DNA of 64,000 bases, taken from NCBI RefSeq assembly GCF_020171745.1, contig NZ_JAIVAH010000017.1:1-64000 (forward strand). The letters are read 5' to 3'. Shown here piece by piece: positions 40,008 through 48,247 of the stretch. The translations under genes and the position numbers were made by a program. Position 1 is the first letter of the stretch; the number at the start of each line of letters is the position of its first letter. The notes under the pieces were generated by a model. That model was not told where the DNA came from. It was given only the letters and a program-made list of their open reading frames with translations, and did not search any database. The stretch comes from Prescottella equi. GTDB lineage: Bacteria; Actinomycetota; Actinomycetes; Mycobacteriales; Mycobacteriaceae.

Positions 40008-40098
40008 CCGGCGTCAGGTCCGGTCGAGCTGTCCCGCAGCGCAGCGACACCGGCCATTTCGAACAGCCCAGAGGATTGGGGTGGGCCGGTCTACGGCA

Positions 40099-40662
40099 TC
40101 ACGTGGACGGGACCACGTTGTCGATGCCGCAGGGGTTGTCACCGCTGATCTGGAAGGTCGCCCTCGGCGTTCCGGACTGGTCGATCGCGGTGTACTCGTC
40201 GAAGGTGTATACGAACTGGTAGTCGCCACCGGGGCCGCACCGGTGACCTGGGTCGGTAGTGGCGGGAAGCGCCAGAATGATTTGCTGGACCTCCACGCCG
40301 TCGGTGATGATTGATGACGGCGGAACGAGATCGATTCGATCCTTCGCGCGCTGCTCGTAATGGCAGCGGCGAAGGGTCACACCCGAGACCGGATCGCGCT
40401 TGTAGGCGACCAGCCATTGGTTCCCGGACAGCTCGTCGGGCTGCTGAGGCGTCACCGCGCATCCTTCTGCCGCGACCATCGTCTCAGCCGAGGTCGGTGC
40501 TGCCGCGCCGGTGGAGGGTGTCGTGGTCGGGGTGTCCGACGAGCAACCAGCAAGTGCCAGTGGGACGGTCACTGCCGCGGCTGCCAGAAGCGCCCGGGCG
40601 GTGGTCCAATCCCGCGTTGCCAATGTCGACCTCAACGGCCGTTCCCCTCGTCGATGACTCAT
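40099..40662 (-). CDS. Lipoprotein of unknown function (187 aa)
   Basis: Signal peptide ending in lipobox ALAGC, then a Thr/Ser/Pro linker (SSDTPTTTPSTG) and a domain with four cysteines (EGCAVTP, RRCHYEQ, HRCGPGG, NPCGIDN), probably two disulfides. No family recognised. The frame is open further upstream; ATG 40662 (MSHRRGERP) is taken as the start because it gives a normal basic signal-peptide N-region. A similar lipoprotein leader, cut short, lies about 160 bp away on the other strand. Confidence 0.7.
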   Translation of the reverse strand: MSHRRGERPLRSTLATRDWTTARALLAAAAVTVPLALAGCSSDTPTTTPSTGAAAPTSAETMVAAEGCAVTPQQPDELSGNQWLVAYKRDPVSGVTLRRCHYEQRAKDRIDLVPPSSIITDGVEVQQIILALPATTDPGHRCGPGGDYQFVYTFDEYTAIDQSGTPRATFQISGDNPCGIDNVVPST

Positions 40663-41047
40663 ACTTCGCGACAGTAAGGGGTTGAAGGTGGCTTCCGTCG
40701 ACTTTCGACCCGAGTCTGTGGTCCGACTTTCGGTCAAATACTTTGCACTGCAGTGCAACTATCGATGTTGCGAGTCGCCTGGCACACTTTCGCGTCGCGT
40801 AGTTCGAGCGGGGATGGGTCGGTGCCTGCAGTCGTCGTCCTGGGAGCAGCGGCCCTGCTTACCGGCTGCTCGAGCGACACAAAGCGCTGCGCGTGTTGAA
40901 ACCTCGGACCCCGGCCGCGAGGGCGCGCCCGACCGACGCTGCGCACGCGACCCCGAATCCGTGGGGCATCCGTTTCGTCAGCGGGGGCGCACCGAGTCTC
41001 GGCAAACGTCGCTGATTGATCCCATCTCCGGACGGAGGTCGCGTCGT
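40663..41047. other. Gap with degraded coding remnants
   Basis: 385 bases without an intact gene. The divergent region of the lipoprotein gene at 40662 would hold its promoter; ATTTGCACTGCAGTGCAA-like dyad bases near 40741-40758 (CTTTGCACTGCAGTGCAACT) form a short palindrome, TTGCACTGCAGTGCAA. The rest contains the truncated lipoprotein leader at 40822 and no recognisable domain up to 41047. Confidence 0.5.
40822..40899 (+). pseudogene. Truncated lipoprotein leader
   Basis: Starting with GTG 40822 the frame reads a convincing lipoprotein signal peptide (VPAVVVLGAAALLTGCSSDT, lipobox LLTGC) but meets a stop after only 25 codons. The GCSSDT start of the mature part matches that of the neighbouring intact lipoprotein (GCSSDT at 40099-40662). 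It is either a broken copy of a lipoprotein gene, a frameshift in the sequence, or chance. No intact continuation was found in the other frames. Confidence 0.4.
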
Positions 41048-41448
41048 GTGAGTGACACACTGGCGGTCATGCTGGGTTGGGATATAGCCGTCATCAGACC
41101 ACGGAAGCCGCTCGTCGGACCGGACGATCCGCGTCTGGACCTGGAACCGACCAGCGAGGAGTTCGGCTCCCTGCGCTCCGCGCCGCTTCTGGGAGGCGAC
41201 ACCCTGGCCAGCTGGTCGGCGAACCTTGGTGGACTCGACTGGCTCGACGAGGCGGCGCCCTGCCGGCAGCTCCGCGACGGCGGCTATCCGAGCGTCTACG
41301 CCGTGCCGCCGACGTCGTCCGCACCAGAGTGGATCTGAGCTTCGTCCACGCTCGCTACCCGGAAACCGTTCCATCACTGGACCTGTCGGCTGTCATCGCG
41401 GTTCCGTCGGACGAGTGGCTTCTGGTCGAAGCGTGGGACCAGTCGTAA
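41048..41448 (+). pseudogene. Probable frameshifted small gene
   Basis: Two overlapping frames look like one protein. From GTG 41048 (or ATG 41069, MLGWDIAVIRP) the first frame runs to a TGA at 41336-41338. The next frame then continues with sensible sequence (VDLSFVHARYPETVPSLDL ... EWLLVEAWDQS) to 41448. A single indel near 41310-41335 would join them into about 133 residues. No family was recognised; size and acidic character would suit a small cytosolic protein such as an immunity protein, but that is a guess. Confidence 0.4.
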
Positions 41449-41658
41449 GCGACGGGCCCTGTCATGGCGTTGTTCTGTGGTCAGGGCGCAAGGAACGAGC
41501 GGCCGAGACCGCCCGGCGGTCCGGTCGTGGACCCGCTCACAGCCCCTTCGGTAATGCCCTCAGGACCCCAACGCTTAGGCTGAGATCGCGATCAAGCCGG
41601 GGGAGAATGTGATTGGTTGCGCTCCCGCGTCCACAGCAGGACATAGGAGGGGACCATC

Positions 41659-42000
41659 ATGGGCAAATCAGCAAAGCAGGCACTCGCGGGGGACACCGCC
41701 GCAGTCAGCCCCAAGGGCTACTGGGTCAGTGTCTACCGCACCATTTCAGATCCTGAAAAGCTGGCTGCCTACGACAAGCTGGCCCGCCCGGCCGTCCAGC
41801 TCGGAGGCGGGCGGATCCTCTCTCGTGGCGTTCAGGTCGTCGCCCACGATGCCGGCATCGCCGAGCGCACCATCCTGATCGAGTTCGACAGTTTCGAACA
41901 GGCCGTCGCGGCGCGCGAAAGTGAGGCCTACCAGGAGGCGCTGGCTGTCCTCGCCGACGGCGTCGAGCGTGACTTCCGCATTATCGAAGGTCTTGCCTGA
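41659..42000 (+). CDS. DUF1330 family protein
   Basis: 113 residues in the dimeric alpha/beta-barrel superfamily. DUF1330 hallmarks: YWVSVYRTISDPEKLAAYDKLA at the N-terminal half, GGRILSRG, and ERTILIEFDSFEQAVA near the C-terminus. No activity has been settled for the family. The ATG follows a strong GGAGGGGACC site. It stands alone, with unrecognised DNA on both sides. Confidence 0.85.
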   Translation: MGKSAKQALAGDTAAVSPKGYWVSVYRTISDPEKLAAYDKLARPAVQLGGGRILSRGVQVVAHDAGIAERTILIEFDSFEQAVAARESEAYQEALAVLADGVERDFRIIEGLA

Positions 42001-42292
42001 TCGGAGACCTGCCGGATCCGGCGCGCCGCCCGAACAGGGCCTGGCCGTGGTCCGGTTCTTCGGTTGGAGCCGCCGGGGGAGCGATGTCGAGGACGAGCGG
42101 TAGGCCTCGGGCGACGAGCATCAACGCGCGCTCGTCCTTACCGTGCTTGCACGGGTACCGCACCCCGCGCGCGTCCGGCGTGCCGACCAGGACGTCGGTG
42201 CACCTGATCCGGGATTCCCTGTGGTCGCGCCAGGTGAACGTGCAATGCTCGCGAGACGAGACGGTCCCCTCGAGGATGGGTAGGTCACTCCC
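42001..42292. other. Gap without an assignable gene
   Basis: About 290 bases. A minus-strand frame ending at 41981 has codon use like real genes here (for example YPCKHGKDERALMLVARG). It lacks a start codon outside the methyltransferase gene, and I recognise no domain. It may be the tail of a lost gene. No clear promoter for the downstream methyltransferase was found beyond the GGATGGGTAGG site before its ATG. Confidence 0.4.
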
Positions 42293-43069
42293 ATGCCAAT
42301 CGACAACGACGTGTACAACCGGGTGGGCGCGAGTTGGTGGGACGAGGACAATCCACTCAACATGCTGCACGGGAGTCTGACGCCAGGGCGCTTCGCGTAC
42401 TTCCGGGAGATACTTGCGGACCGGTTGGGCCACCACTACTCGGGCCTGTGCGCGCTCGACATCGGCTCGGGTGGAGGGTTTCTCGCCGAGGAGTTCGCGA
42501 AGATCGGTTTCCGGGTGGTCGGGGTCGATCCGTCCGCGGTGTCGCTGGCCGCGGCACGTGCACACGCAGGCAAGGGTGAACTCGACATCGACTACCGCCT
42601 CGGTGTGGGCGAGAAGCTCCCGGTGCGGGACGCCGAGTTCGATGTCGTGTACTGCTGTGACGTGCTCGAACACGTGACCGATCTGGACACGGTGATCGGT
42701 GAGACCGCCCGGGTGCTCAAACCCGGAGGGCTGTTCATGTTCGACACCATCAACCGGACCAGGACCAGCCGGATCGTTGCCATCAAGATCATGCAGGAGT
42801 GGCGATGGACGCGGCTGTTCGATACCGCCGTCCACGACTGGTCGATGTGCATCAGGCCCGGCGAGCTCGTCGAGGTCATGGAGCGGCGCGGATTGCGGGG
42901 CGGCGACATTGTGGGCCTTGGGCCGCGGTCGAAGAACCCGCTGCGGGTACTCGACATGGTGCGCGCGGCACGCGGCCGCCTGCCGTGGGGAGAAGTCAGT
43001 CGCCGGCTCGACTTCGGGCAAACGAGGACCACCGCGATTTCCTACATGGGCTATGCGGTCAGGGTGTGA
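42293..43069 (+). CDS. UbiG-like SAM-dependent methyltransferase
   Basis: 258 residues with a class I methyltransferase fold: motif I LDIGSGGGFLAEEF near residue 55, acidic VVGVDPS, then DVVYCCDVLEHV and RVLKPGGLFMFDTINRT. The pattern is that of UbiG (O-methylation in ubiquinone synthesis). Actinobacteria of this group use menaquinone, so the true substrate is probably another hydroxylated small molecule. It stands alone between degraded DNA on both sides, which fits acquisition by transfer. Confidence 0.75.
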   Translation: MPIDNDVYNRVGASWWDEDNPLNMLHGSLTPGRFAYFREILADRLGHHYSGLCALDIGSGGGFLAEEFAKIGFRVVGVDPSAVSLAAARAHAGKGELDIDYRLGVGEKLPVRDAEFDVVYCCDVLEHVTDLDTVIGETARVLKPGGLFMFDTINRTRTSRIVAIKIMQEWRWTRLFDTAVHDWSMCIRPGELVEVMERRGLRGGDIVGLGPRSKNPLRVLDMVRAARGRLPWGEVSRRLDFGQTRTTAISYMGYAVRV

Positions 43070-43429
43070 GACGAACTCCCGGAATGGATGGTGGCCTAGC
43101 CGACACCCGGGCCGTCGCACGCGTCCGCGCCGGCAAACCGACCACCACAGCTGCCACGGAACTCGGCATCAGCGTCGGCGACCTGCACAACTGAGTCCGC
43201 AGGACCGTCGTAATTCACGAAAGCGCTGCGTTGGCGAAGGCCAACCAGCAATGCCGCGGCTTGGGTATTTGCGGAAGCCGCACGGATCCATCTGGCATGG
43301 ATCTGCCACCCGCGGCTCACAGTGGTTTCCCGCTCGAAGCGCGCCCAGTGCCTCGGCTCAGTCCAGGACCTCGTCGAGCATCCGCCGGAGGAGCTCTTCG
43401 CCGAACGACCGTCTGCTATGCGGCCACCG
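43070..43429. other. Gap with transposase-like helix-turn-helix remnant
   Basis: 360 bases between the methyltransferase and the ABC permease gene. It contains the short helix-turn-helix remnant at 43084-43194. The remaining sequence gives no recognisable domain on either strand, although frames stay open for up to about 145 codons, which is common in DNA of this base composition. Confidence 0.45.
43084..43194 (+). pseudogene. Helix-turn-helix fragment with in-frame stop
   Basis: The 36-codon frame reads DTRAVARVRAGKPTTTAA then TELGISVGDLHN and stops at TGA. The shape (RxG..., AxELGIS, LxNW) matches the first helix-turn-helix of IS-type transposases or small DNA-binding proteins. The stop stands where such proteins carry tryptophan (TGG to TGA), and the frame continues VRRT directly after it. 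This suggests a nonsense-mutated remnant. Confidence 0.3.
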
Positions 43430-44467
43430 TCACCCCACGCGCATGCCGCTCGGAAGTTTGCCGATCGGGGTCCGCAGTCGCCGGTGCCCGGCCGCGAGCA
43501 TGACAGCGGCCATAGCCGCCTGAATGCCCACACCGAGCGGCCAGATGGGCCCCGGTCGAGTCGTCGTCACCGTCGATTCGGTCAGGCACGGCACGTCTCC
43601 GAGGCCGCCGCGCTGCGCATCGCGGACACTCTCGCTGAGCGAGCCCATCACGCCGACGGAGTCCTCCGGCGGTTCGGGAACGGCGTCGGAGACGATGACG
43701 AACGGATTGGCCGAGAGCAGCCAGGCGGTCCGTTCGGTGTGCAGGATGGTGCGTTTGGTGGTCTCGGTCTCGCTGCACACGTATCGCCCGCCGTGATCGT
43801 CGGGCTCCCACCCCACGACGCTGGGGACGCGCAGTTCCTCCCGGGCCAGAGCCGAACTCAGCCCGAACGCGATCGGGGTCCCCACCGTGAAGGCGGCGAC
43901 CAGCAGGTAGGTTGCGGCCACCGCGAACAGCGGGCGGTGCGATCGGGCGGAGATCCCGATTCCGATCGCGCACATGAGGCCGAGTTCGAGGGCCACCATG
44001 ACGACGAACACCGGCAGGCTCGCAACCTGGACGCCACCGCTGAGGACCGCCCACACCAGGGCCGGCACCGCTGCCGCGAGAAACGCGAGCGATGCGACCC
44101 AGGCGGCCAACCACTTGCCCCACAGCAACTGGCCGGGGCTCAGGAGGGTGCCCTGCAGGATCGCGAGGGTTCCCGCCGCGCGGTCACCGCTGATCGAGTT
44201 CGCCGACATGGCCGGAACCACCAGCAAGGCAAACAGCAGAACGAACCCGACGACGAGTTCGAACAGGAACTGGCCGGCCATGCCGGCGGAGTTGTCCGCG
44301 GCCTGCCCCAGCGCGGTGACCCCGCAGATCAGGGCGAACCACACGACGAGCAGCACGTACCAGCCGCGGGTGCGGAGCCGCTGCCGGAACTCGAGCCCGA
44401 ACACCGTCAGGACGCCGTCGACGTACCCGAGCGTCGGTCGTATGGTCGTCGGTTGCGTGGTTGTCAC
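43430..44467 (-). CDS. ABC-2 type permease
   Basis: 345-residue integral membrane subunit of an ABC exporter with about six hydrophobic segments (GWYVLLVVWFALICGV, FELVVGFVLLFALLVVPAM and others). SANSISGDRAAGTLAILQGTLL is a hallmark of the ABC-2 permease group (NosY/CcmB-like, where a cytosolic helix contacts the ATPase). A large loop (about 205-290) lies before the last helix. The GTG start overlaps the ATPase gene stop by four bases. Substrate unknown. Confidence 0.87.
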   Translation of the reverse strand: MTTTQPTTIRPTLGYVDGVLTVFGLEFRQRLRTRGWYVLLVVWFALICGVTALGQAADNSAGMAGQFLFELVVGFVLLFALLVVPAMSANSISGDRAAGTLAILQGTLLSPGQLLWGKWLAAWVASLAFLAAAVPALVWAVLSGGVQVASLPVFVVMVALELGLMCAIGIGISARSHRPLFAVAATYLLVAAFTVGTPIAFGLSSALAREELRVPSVVGWEPDDHGGRYVCSETETTKRTILHTERTAWLLSANPFVIVSDAVPEPPEDSVGVMGSLSESVRDAQRGGLGDVPCLTESTVTTTRPGPIWPLGVGIQAAMAAVMLAAGHRRLRTPIGKLPSGMRVG

Positions 44468-45402
44468 AGTGCGTTCTCCCGCATGCTCAGGTAGGTCTGT
44501 TCCCACGTGCCGGTCGCCGGGGCGAACTCGGTCACCGCAACACCTTCCGCGATCAGGGTCCGCAGGGCTTCGGCCGCGTCGGATTCGTTCTCCACCAGGA
44601 TCACCCGGTCCCCGGGTCGGCGGTCGGCGGAGGTGTCGAGTCGGCGTCCGGCGCGCAGCAAGGAGGCGTCGAGCGCGGACGGATCGAGTGCGCGCACGAC
44701 GAACCGGCGGGCCTGGGCACCCGCCTCTGCGATTGTCTGCATCCGCACGGTCCGGCCGTCCGCAACGAAGACGGCACGATCGGCGGTCTCGTCGAGATCG
44801 GACAGCACGTGCGAACTCACGACGACGGTGCGGCCCTCGGCCGCCAAGCGGCGCAGCAGGATTCGCAGGTCGATTCGCGCGCCCGGGTCGAGGCCGGACG
44901 CCGGTTCGTCGAGCAGCAGCACTTGCGGGTCGTTGACGAGCGCGCGGGCGAGGGACAGCCGCTGCTGCTGTCCCCGGGAGAGCGCGCGGGCCGGGGCGTC
45001 GGCGAGGTCGGCAAGCTTGACCGTCTCGAGCAGATCGGCAGCGCGCCGACGGGCGTCGGCCGGTCGGATCCCGTAGAGCCGTCCCACCGCGACCAGGATC
45101 TCGCGCGCGGTCAGCGATTCCCACACCCCGAGGGTGTCCGGCATCCACCCGAGCAGCGCGCGAACCGCCCGGGTCTCCGTGAGCGGGTCGTGTCCGCAGA
45201 TGTCGATCGATCCGGCGTCGGGGCGTAGCAGTGACGCGAGCATCAGCAGCAGGGTCGTCTTGCCGGATCCGTTCGGTCCGATGAGGGCGGTCACCTCGCC
45301 CGGGTGTGCAACGAAGTCCATCGAGCGGACGGCGTGCACCTTGCCGAACGCGCGGGCCAAGCCTTCGGCGCGGATACCGGCCGCGGCAGCGGAGGTCGTC
45401 AT
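44464..45402 (-). CDS. ABC transporter ATP-binding protein
   Basis: 312 residues from ATG 45402; the frame opens with TTG nine codons earlier. Walker A GPNGSGKTT, signature LSRGQQQR, Walker B VLLLDEPASGLD and the switch histidine SSHVLSD are intact. A C-terminal domain of about 90 residues follows, as in CcmA/DrrA-type ATPases. It pairs with the permease immediately downstream through a GTGA overlap. Drug, heme or lipid export are all possible; there is no substrate clue nearby. Confidence 0.9.
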   Translation of the reverse strand: MTTSAAAAGIRAEGLARAFGKVHAVRSMDFVAHPGEVTALIGPNGSGKTTLLLMLASLLRPDAGSIDICGHDPLTETRAVRALLGWMPDTLGVWESLTAREILVAVGRLYGIRPADARRRAADLLETVKLADLADAPARALSRGQQQRLSLARALVNDPQVLLLDEPASGLDPGARIDLRILLRRLAAEGRTVVVSSHVLSDLDETADRAVFVADGRTVRMQTIAEAGAQARRFVVRALDPSALDASLLRAGRRLDTSADRRPGDRVILVENESDAAEALRTLIAEGVAVTEFAPATGTWEQTYLSMRENAL

Positions 45403-45456
45403 CGACCGAACGCTACGCGGTTCGGACAATTGCGACGCGGATTTCGGGAGCGGGTC

Positions 45457-45702
45457 TCAGTCCGTCGGCAGTGTCGGGCGCTTCGCGAGCATGATGCGCC
45501 GCCCCCACCACACGACGACGGCAACGCCGGCCGCGGTCAGCACGGCGGTCTGCAGCACCTGCGTCACGGTGAGTACGAGGAGAAAGATGACGAGCCCGGC
45601 GGCGAGTGCCTCGAGCTTGTAGAGCGGCCAGGCTGTGCCGGCCAGGTCGACGGTGACGCCCGGGCGTCCGTGTGCGCGTCGGGGGAGTGCAGCGGTGGTC
45701 AT
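45457..45702 (-). CDS. Small two-helix membrane protein
   Basis: 81 residues: a short basic N-terminus, then two hydrophobic helices ([20 protein letters not shown] and [18 protein letters not shown]) joined by a short turn, with a basic end. No family recognised. The ATG at 45702 follows GAGGTG; the longer upstream frame has no coding character. It sits upstream of the ABC exporter genes on the same strand with a 54-bp gap, so it may be co-transcribed as an accessory subunit. Confidence 0.6.
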   Translation of the reverse strand: MTTAALPRRAHGRPGVTVDLAGTAWPLYKLEALAAGLVIFLLVLTVTQVLQTAVLTAAGVAVVVWWGRRIMLAKRPTLPTD

Positions 45703-45866
45703 GCGTGCACCTCGTTTCGCGCGTAGTTCGGAAGATCCCGTCGGTGTGTTCAGCGTACCGGCATTCCCAAGTTCGGGGCAACGAACATTTTGCGTCGTGT
45801 GACGGAAATCCCGTCGTCCGGTCGATCGGGTGGTCAAGATCAAGTGCGGGGTGTTCACTTGAGTGC

Positions 45867-46304
45867 ATGCCTCTTACCGGTGAATACGAACCCAGTCCTT
45901 CGTCCTGGGCCGCGGACCAGGTCGACCTCTACGAACGCTCCGGTGGTACCGAGGGAACGGTGATGGAGGGCAAGCCCGTCGTCATCCTCACCACCGTCGG
46001 CGCCAAGTCCGGCAAGCTGCGCAAGACGCCGCTGATGCGCGTCGAGCACGACGGTGAGTACGCCGTCGTCGCGTCGCTCGGCGGCGCCCCCAAGAACCCG
46101 GTCTGGTACTACAACGTCGTCGCCGATCCGCACGTCGAACTGCAGGACGGTACCGTCAAGCAGGACATGACGGCTCGTGAGGTCACCGGCGACGAGAAGG
46201 CCGTCTGGTGGGAGCGTGCGGTGGAGGCGTGGCCCGACTACGCCAAGTACCAGAAGGGCACCGAGCGTCAGATTCCGGTCTTCGTCCTGACGCCGCAGAA
46301 GTAG
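45867..46304 (+). CDS. F420-type nitroreductase family protein (Ddn-like)
   Basis: 145 residues of the split beta-barrel group to which the deazaflavin-dependent nitroreductase Ddn of M. tuberculosis belongs. Key features: [52 protein letters not shown] and [16 protein letters not shown]. These proteins use F420H2 to reduce quinones or nitro compounds. ATG 45867 begins the family N-terminus ([10 protein letters not shown]); the upstream open frame is discarded. No F420 biosynthesis gene is in the window. Confidence 0.88.
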   Translation: MPLTGEYEPSPSSWAADQVDLYERSGGTEGTVMEGKPVVILTTVGAKSGKLRKTPLMRVEHDGEYAVVASLGGAPKNPVWYYNVVADPHVELQDGTVKQDMTAREVTGDEKAVWWERAVEAWPDYAKYQKGTERQIPVFVLTPQK

Positions 46305-46334
46305 CGACGACCGCCGTCTCCCAGCCGTCCGGCC

Positions 46335-46381
46335 CGGTTCCGAGTAGCCTGCGATAAGCAGGAACAACCAATTCGGAACCG
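46335..46381 (+). promoter_or_regulatory. Inverted repeat in the poxB leader
   Basis: CGGTTCCGA (46335-46343) and TCGGAACCG (46373-46381) are exact complements 29 bases apart, ending 16 bases before the poxB start. Between them lies TGCGATAAG, a possible extended -10 element. The dyad could be a pair of half-sites around the promoter or a leader stem-loop. Confidence 0.45.
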
Positions 46382-46397
46382 TGGTCGGAGGCTCGAC

Positions 46398-48161
46398 GTG
46401 GCGGCGAAAACTGTTGCAGATCAATTGGTTTCCCAGCTGGTCCAGGCTGGGGTACGGCGCATCTACGGGATCGTCGGAGACAGTCTCAATCCGGTGGTGG
46501 ACGCGGTCCGCAGGACCGGGGGGGCGTCGGCCGGCGGCATCGACTGGATCCACGTCCGGCACGAGGAGGCCGCCGCGTTCGCGGCCGCGGCGGAGGCGCA
46601 GATCACCGGCGAACTCGCGGTGTGTGCCGGATCGTGCGGGCCCGGCAACCTTCACCTGATCAACGGGCTGTACGACGCGAACAGATCCGGCGCGCCCGTG
46701 CTCGCGATCGCCTCGCATATCCCGAGCACCCAGATCGGTATGGGGTACTTCCAAGAGACCCACCCGGACCGGCTGTTCGTCGAATGCTCGCGCTACACCG
46801 AGATGATCAGCACGCCGGCGCAGTCGCCTCGCGTGGTCCAGAGCGCGATGCAGCACGCCATCGCCCAGTCGGGTGTCGCGGTGATCACGCTGCCCGGTGA
46901 CGTTGCCGAGGAGCCCGCGGAGGGCGCCCCGCCACCGCTGGCGCGGACCGGTGCGGCGTCGCTGGTGCCGGCGGACGCGGACGTGCGGGCCCTCGCCGAC
47001 GCGATCAACGAGGCGTCCGCGGTCGCGATCTTCGCCGGTGCCGGGGTGCGCGGCGCCCGCGACGAACTGCTCGCGCTCGCCGACACGATCGGGGCGCCGA
47101 TCGGCCACACCCTGCGCGGCAAGGAGTGGATCCAGTACGACAACCCGTTCGATGTCGGGATGACCGGACTGCTCGGCTACGGCGCCGCGCACGACGGCAT
47201 CCACGACGCGGACCTGCTGATCCTGGTCGGCACCGACTTCCCGTACGACCAGTTCCTGCCCGGCGACGTCCGCACCGCGCAGATCGACGTCGCGGCCGAG
47301 ACCCTCGGCCGCCGCACCGGCGTCGACCTCCCGGTCCACGGCGACACCCGCTCCGTACTGCGGGCCCTCGAGCCGCTGGTGCACCGCAAGACGAGCCGCA
47401 CGTTCCTCGAGAAGTCCCTCGACCGGCACGAGAAGCTCATGACCAAGGTCGTCGGCGCCTACACCGAACCCGCGAAACAGCGGACCCCGATCCATCCCGA
47501 ATATGCGGCGTCGATCCTCGACGACGTCGCAGCCGAGGACGCGATCTTCACCGCCGACACCGGTATGTGCAACGTGTGGACCGCGCGCTACCTGAATCCG
47601 AACGGCCGCCGCCGCTTCCTGTCGTCGGCGCTGCACGGGTCGATGGCGAACGCGTTGCCGCACGCGATCGGTGCGCAGTTCGCCGAACAGGGGCGTCAGG
47701 TGGTCGCGATGGCCGGCGACGGCGGGCTGTCGATGCTGTTGGGCGAGTTGATCACCGTCGCGATGTACAAGCTGCCGATCAAGATCGTCGTGTTCGACAA
47801 CTCGACGCTCGGCATGGTCAAGCTCGAGATGCTGGTCGACGGCCTGCCCGATTTCGGGGTGGATGTCCCTTCTGTCGACTATGCCGCTGTCGCAACGTCT
47901 TTGGGCCTCTACGGCCGCCGGATCGAGGATCCGGCGGACCTCGAGCCCGGGCTCAGGGAAGCATTCGAGCACGACGGTCCGGCCCTCGTCGACATCGTGA
48001 CCGACCCCAACGCGCTGTCGCTGCCGCCCTCGATCACCGGTGGTCAGGTCCGCGGTTTCGCGCTGGCCATGTCGAAGATGGTGATGAACGGCGGTGTGGC
48101 GGAAGCGGTTCAGATGGCGAAGTCGAATCTGCGCAACGTGCCGCGGCCGTCGCAGTTCTGA
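46398..48161 (+). CDS. poxB: Pyruvate dehydrogenase (quinone) / pyruvate oxidase PoxB
   Basis: A 587-residue ThDP-dependent flavoenzyme that decarboxylates pyruvate to acetate and CO2, passing electrons to quinone at the membrane. The N-terminal ThDP-binding half has HEEAAAFAAAAEAQ, with the cofactor-activating Glu; a central FAD domain follows. The C-terminal half has the ThDP signature GDGGLSMLLGEL ending in VFDN. The overall pattern matches PoxB/CidC rather than acetolactate synthase. GTG 46398 follows CGGAGG. It stands alone. Confidence 0.88.
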   Translation: MAAKTVADQLVSQLVQAGVRRIYGIVGDSLNPVVDAVRRTGGASAGGIDWIHVRHEEAAAFAAAAEAQITGELAVCAGSCGPGNLHLINGLYDANRSGAPVLAIASHIPSTQIGMGYFQETHPDRLFVECSRYTEMISTPAQSPRVVQSAMQHAIAQSGVAVITLPGDVAEEPAEGAPPPLARTGAASLVPADADVRALADAINEASAVAIFAGAGVRGARDELLALADTIGAPIGHTLRGKEWIQYDNPFDVGMTGLLGYGAAHDGIHDADLLILVGTDFPYDQFLPGDVRTAQIDVAAETLGRRTGVDLPVHGDTRSVLRALEPLVHRKTSRTFLEKSLDRHEKLMTKVVGAYTEPAKQRTPIHPEYAASILDDVAAEDAIFTADTGMCNVWTARYLNPNGRRRFLSSALHGSMANALPHAIGAQFAEQGRQVVAMAGDGGLSMLLGELITVAMYKLPIKIVVFDNSTLGMVKLEMLVDGLPDFGVDVPSVDYAAVATSLGLYGRRIEDPADLEPGLREAFEHDGPALVDIVTDPNALSLPPSITGGQVRGFALAMSKMVMNGGVAEAVQMAKSNLRNVPRPSQF

Positions 48162-48247
48162 CCGTGAGGCGGACGGTATCGGGCGTCGAGTCGGGCGATC
48201 GGTGGGGCGGTTGCGCGCACGCCCGCCTGTAGTGGGAAAATGCATGG

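Noticed and set aside
41981-42292. Minus-strand gene ending at 41981
   Set aside because: Codon use looks plausible but there is no start outside the methyltransferase gene and no recognised domain; noted as a possible remnant only.
43096-43533. 145-codon minus-strand frame after the ABC permease gene
   Set aside because: No start context or domain, and it overlaps the permease 3' end in another frame.
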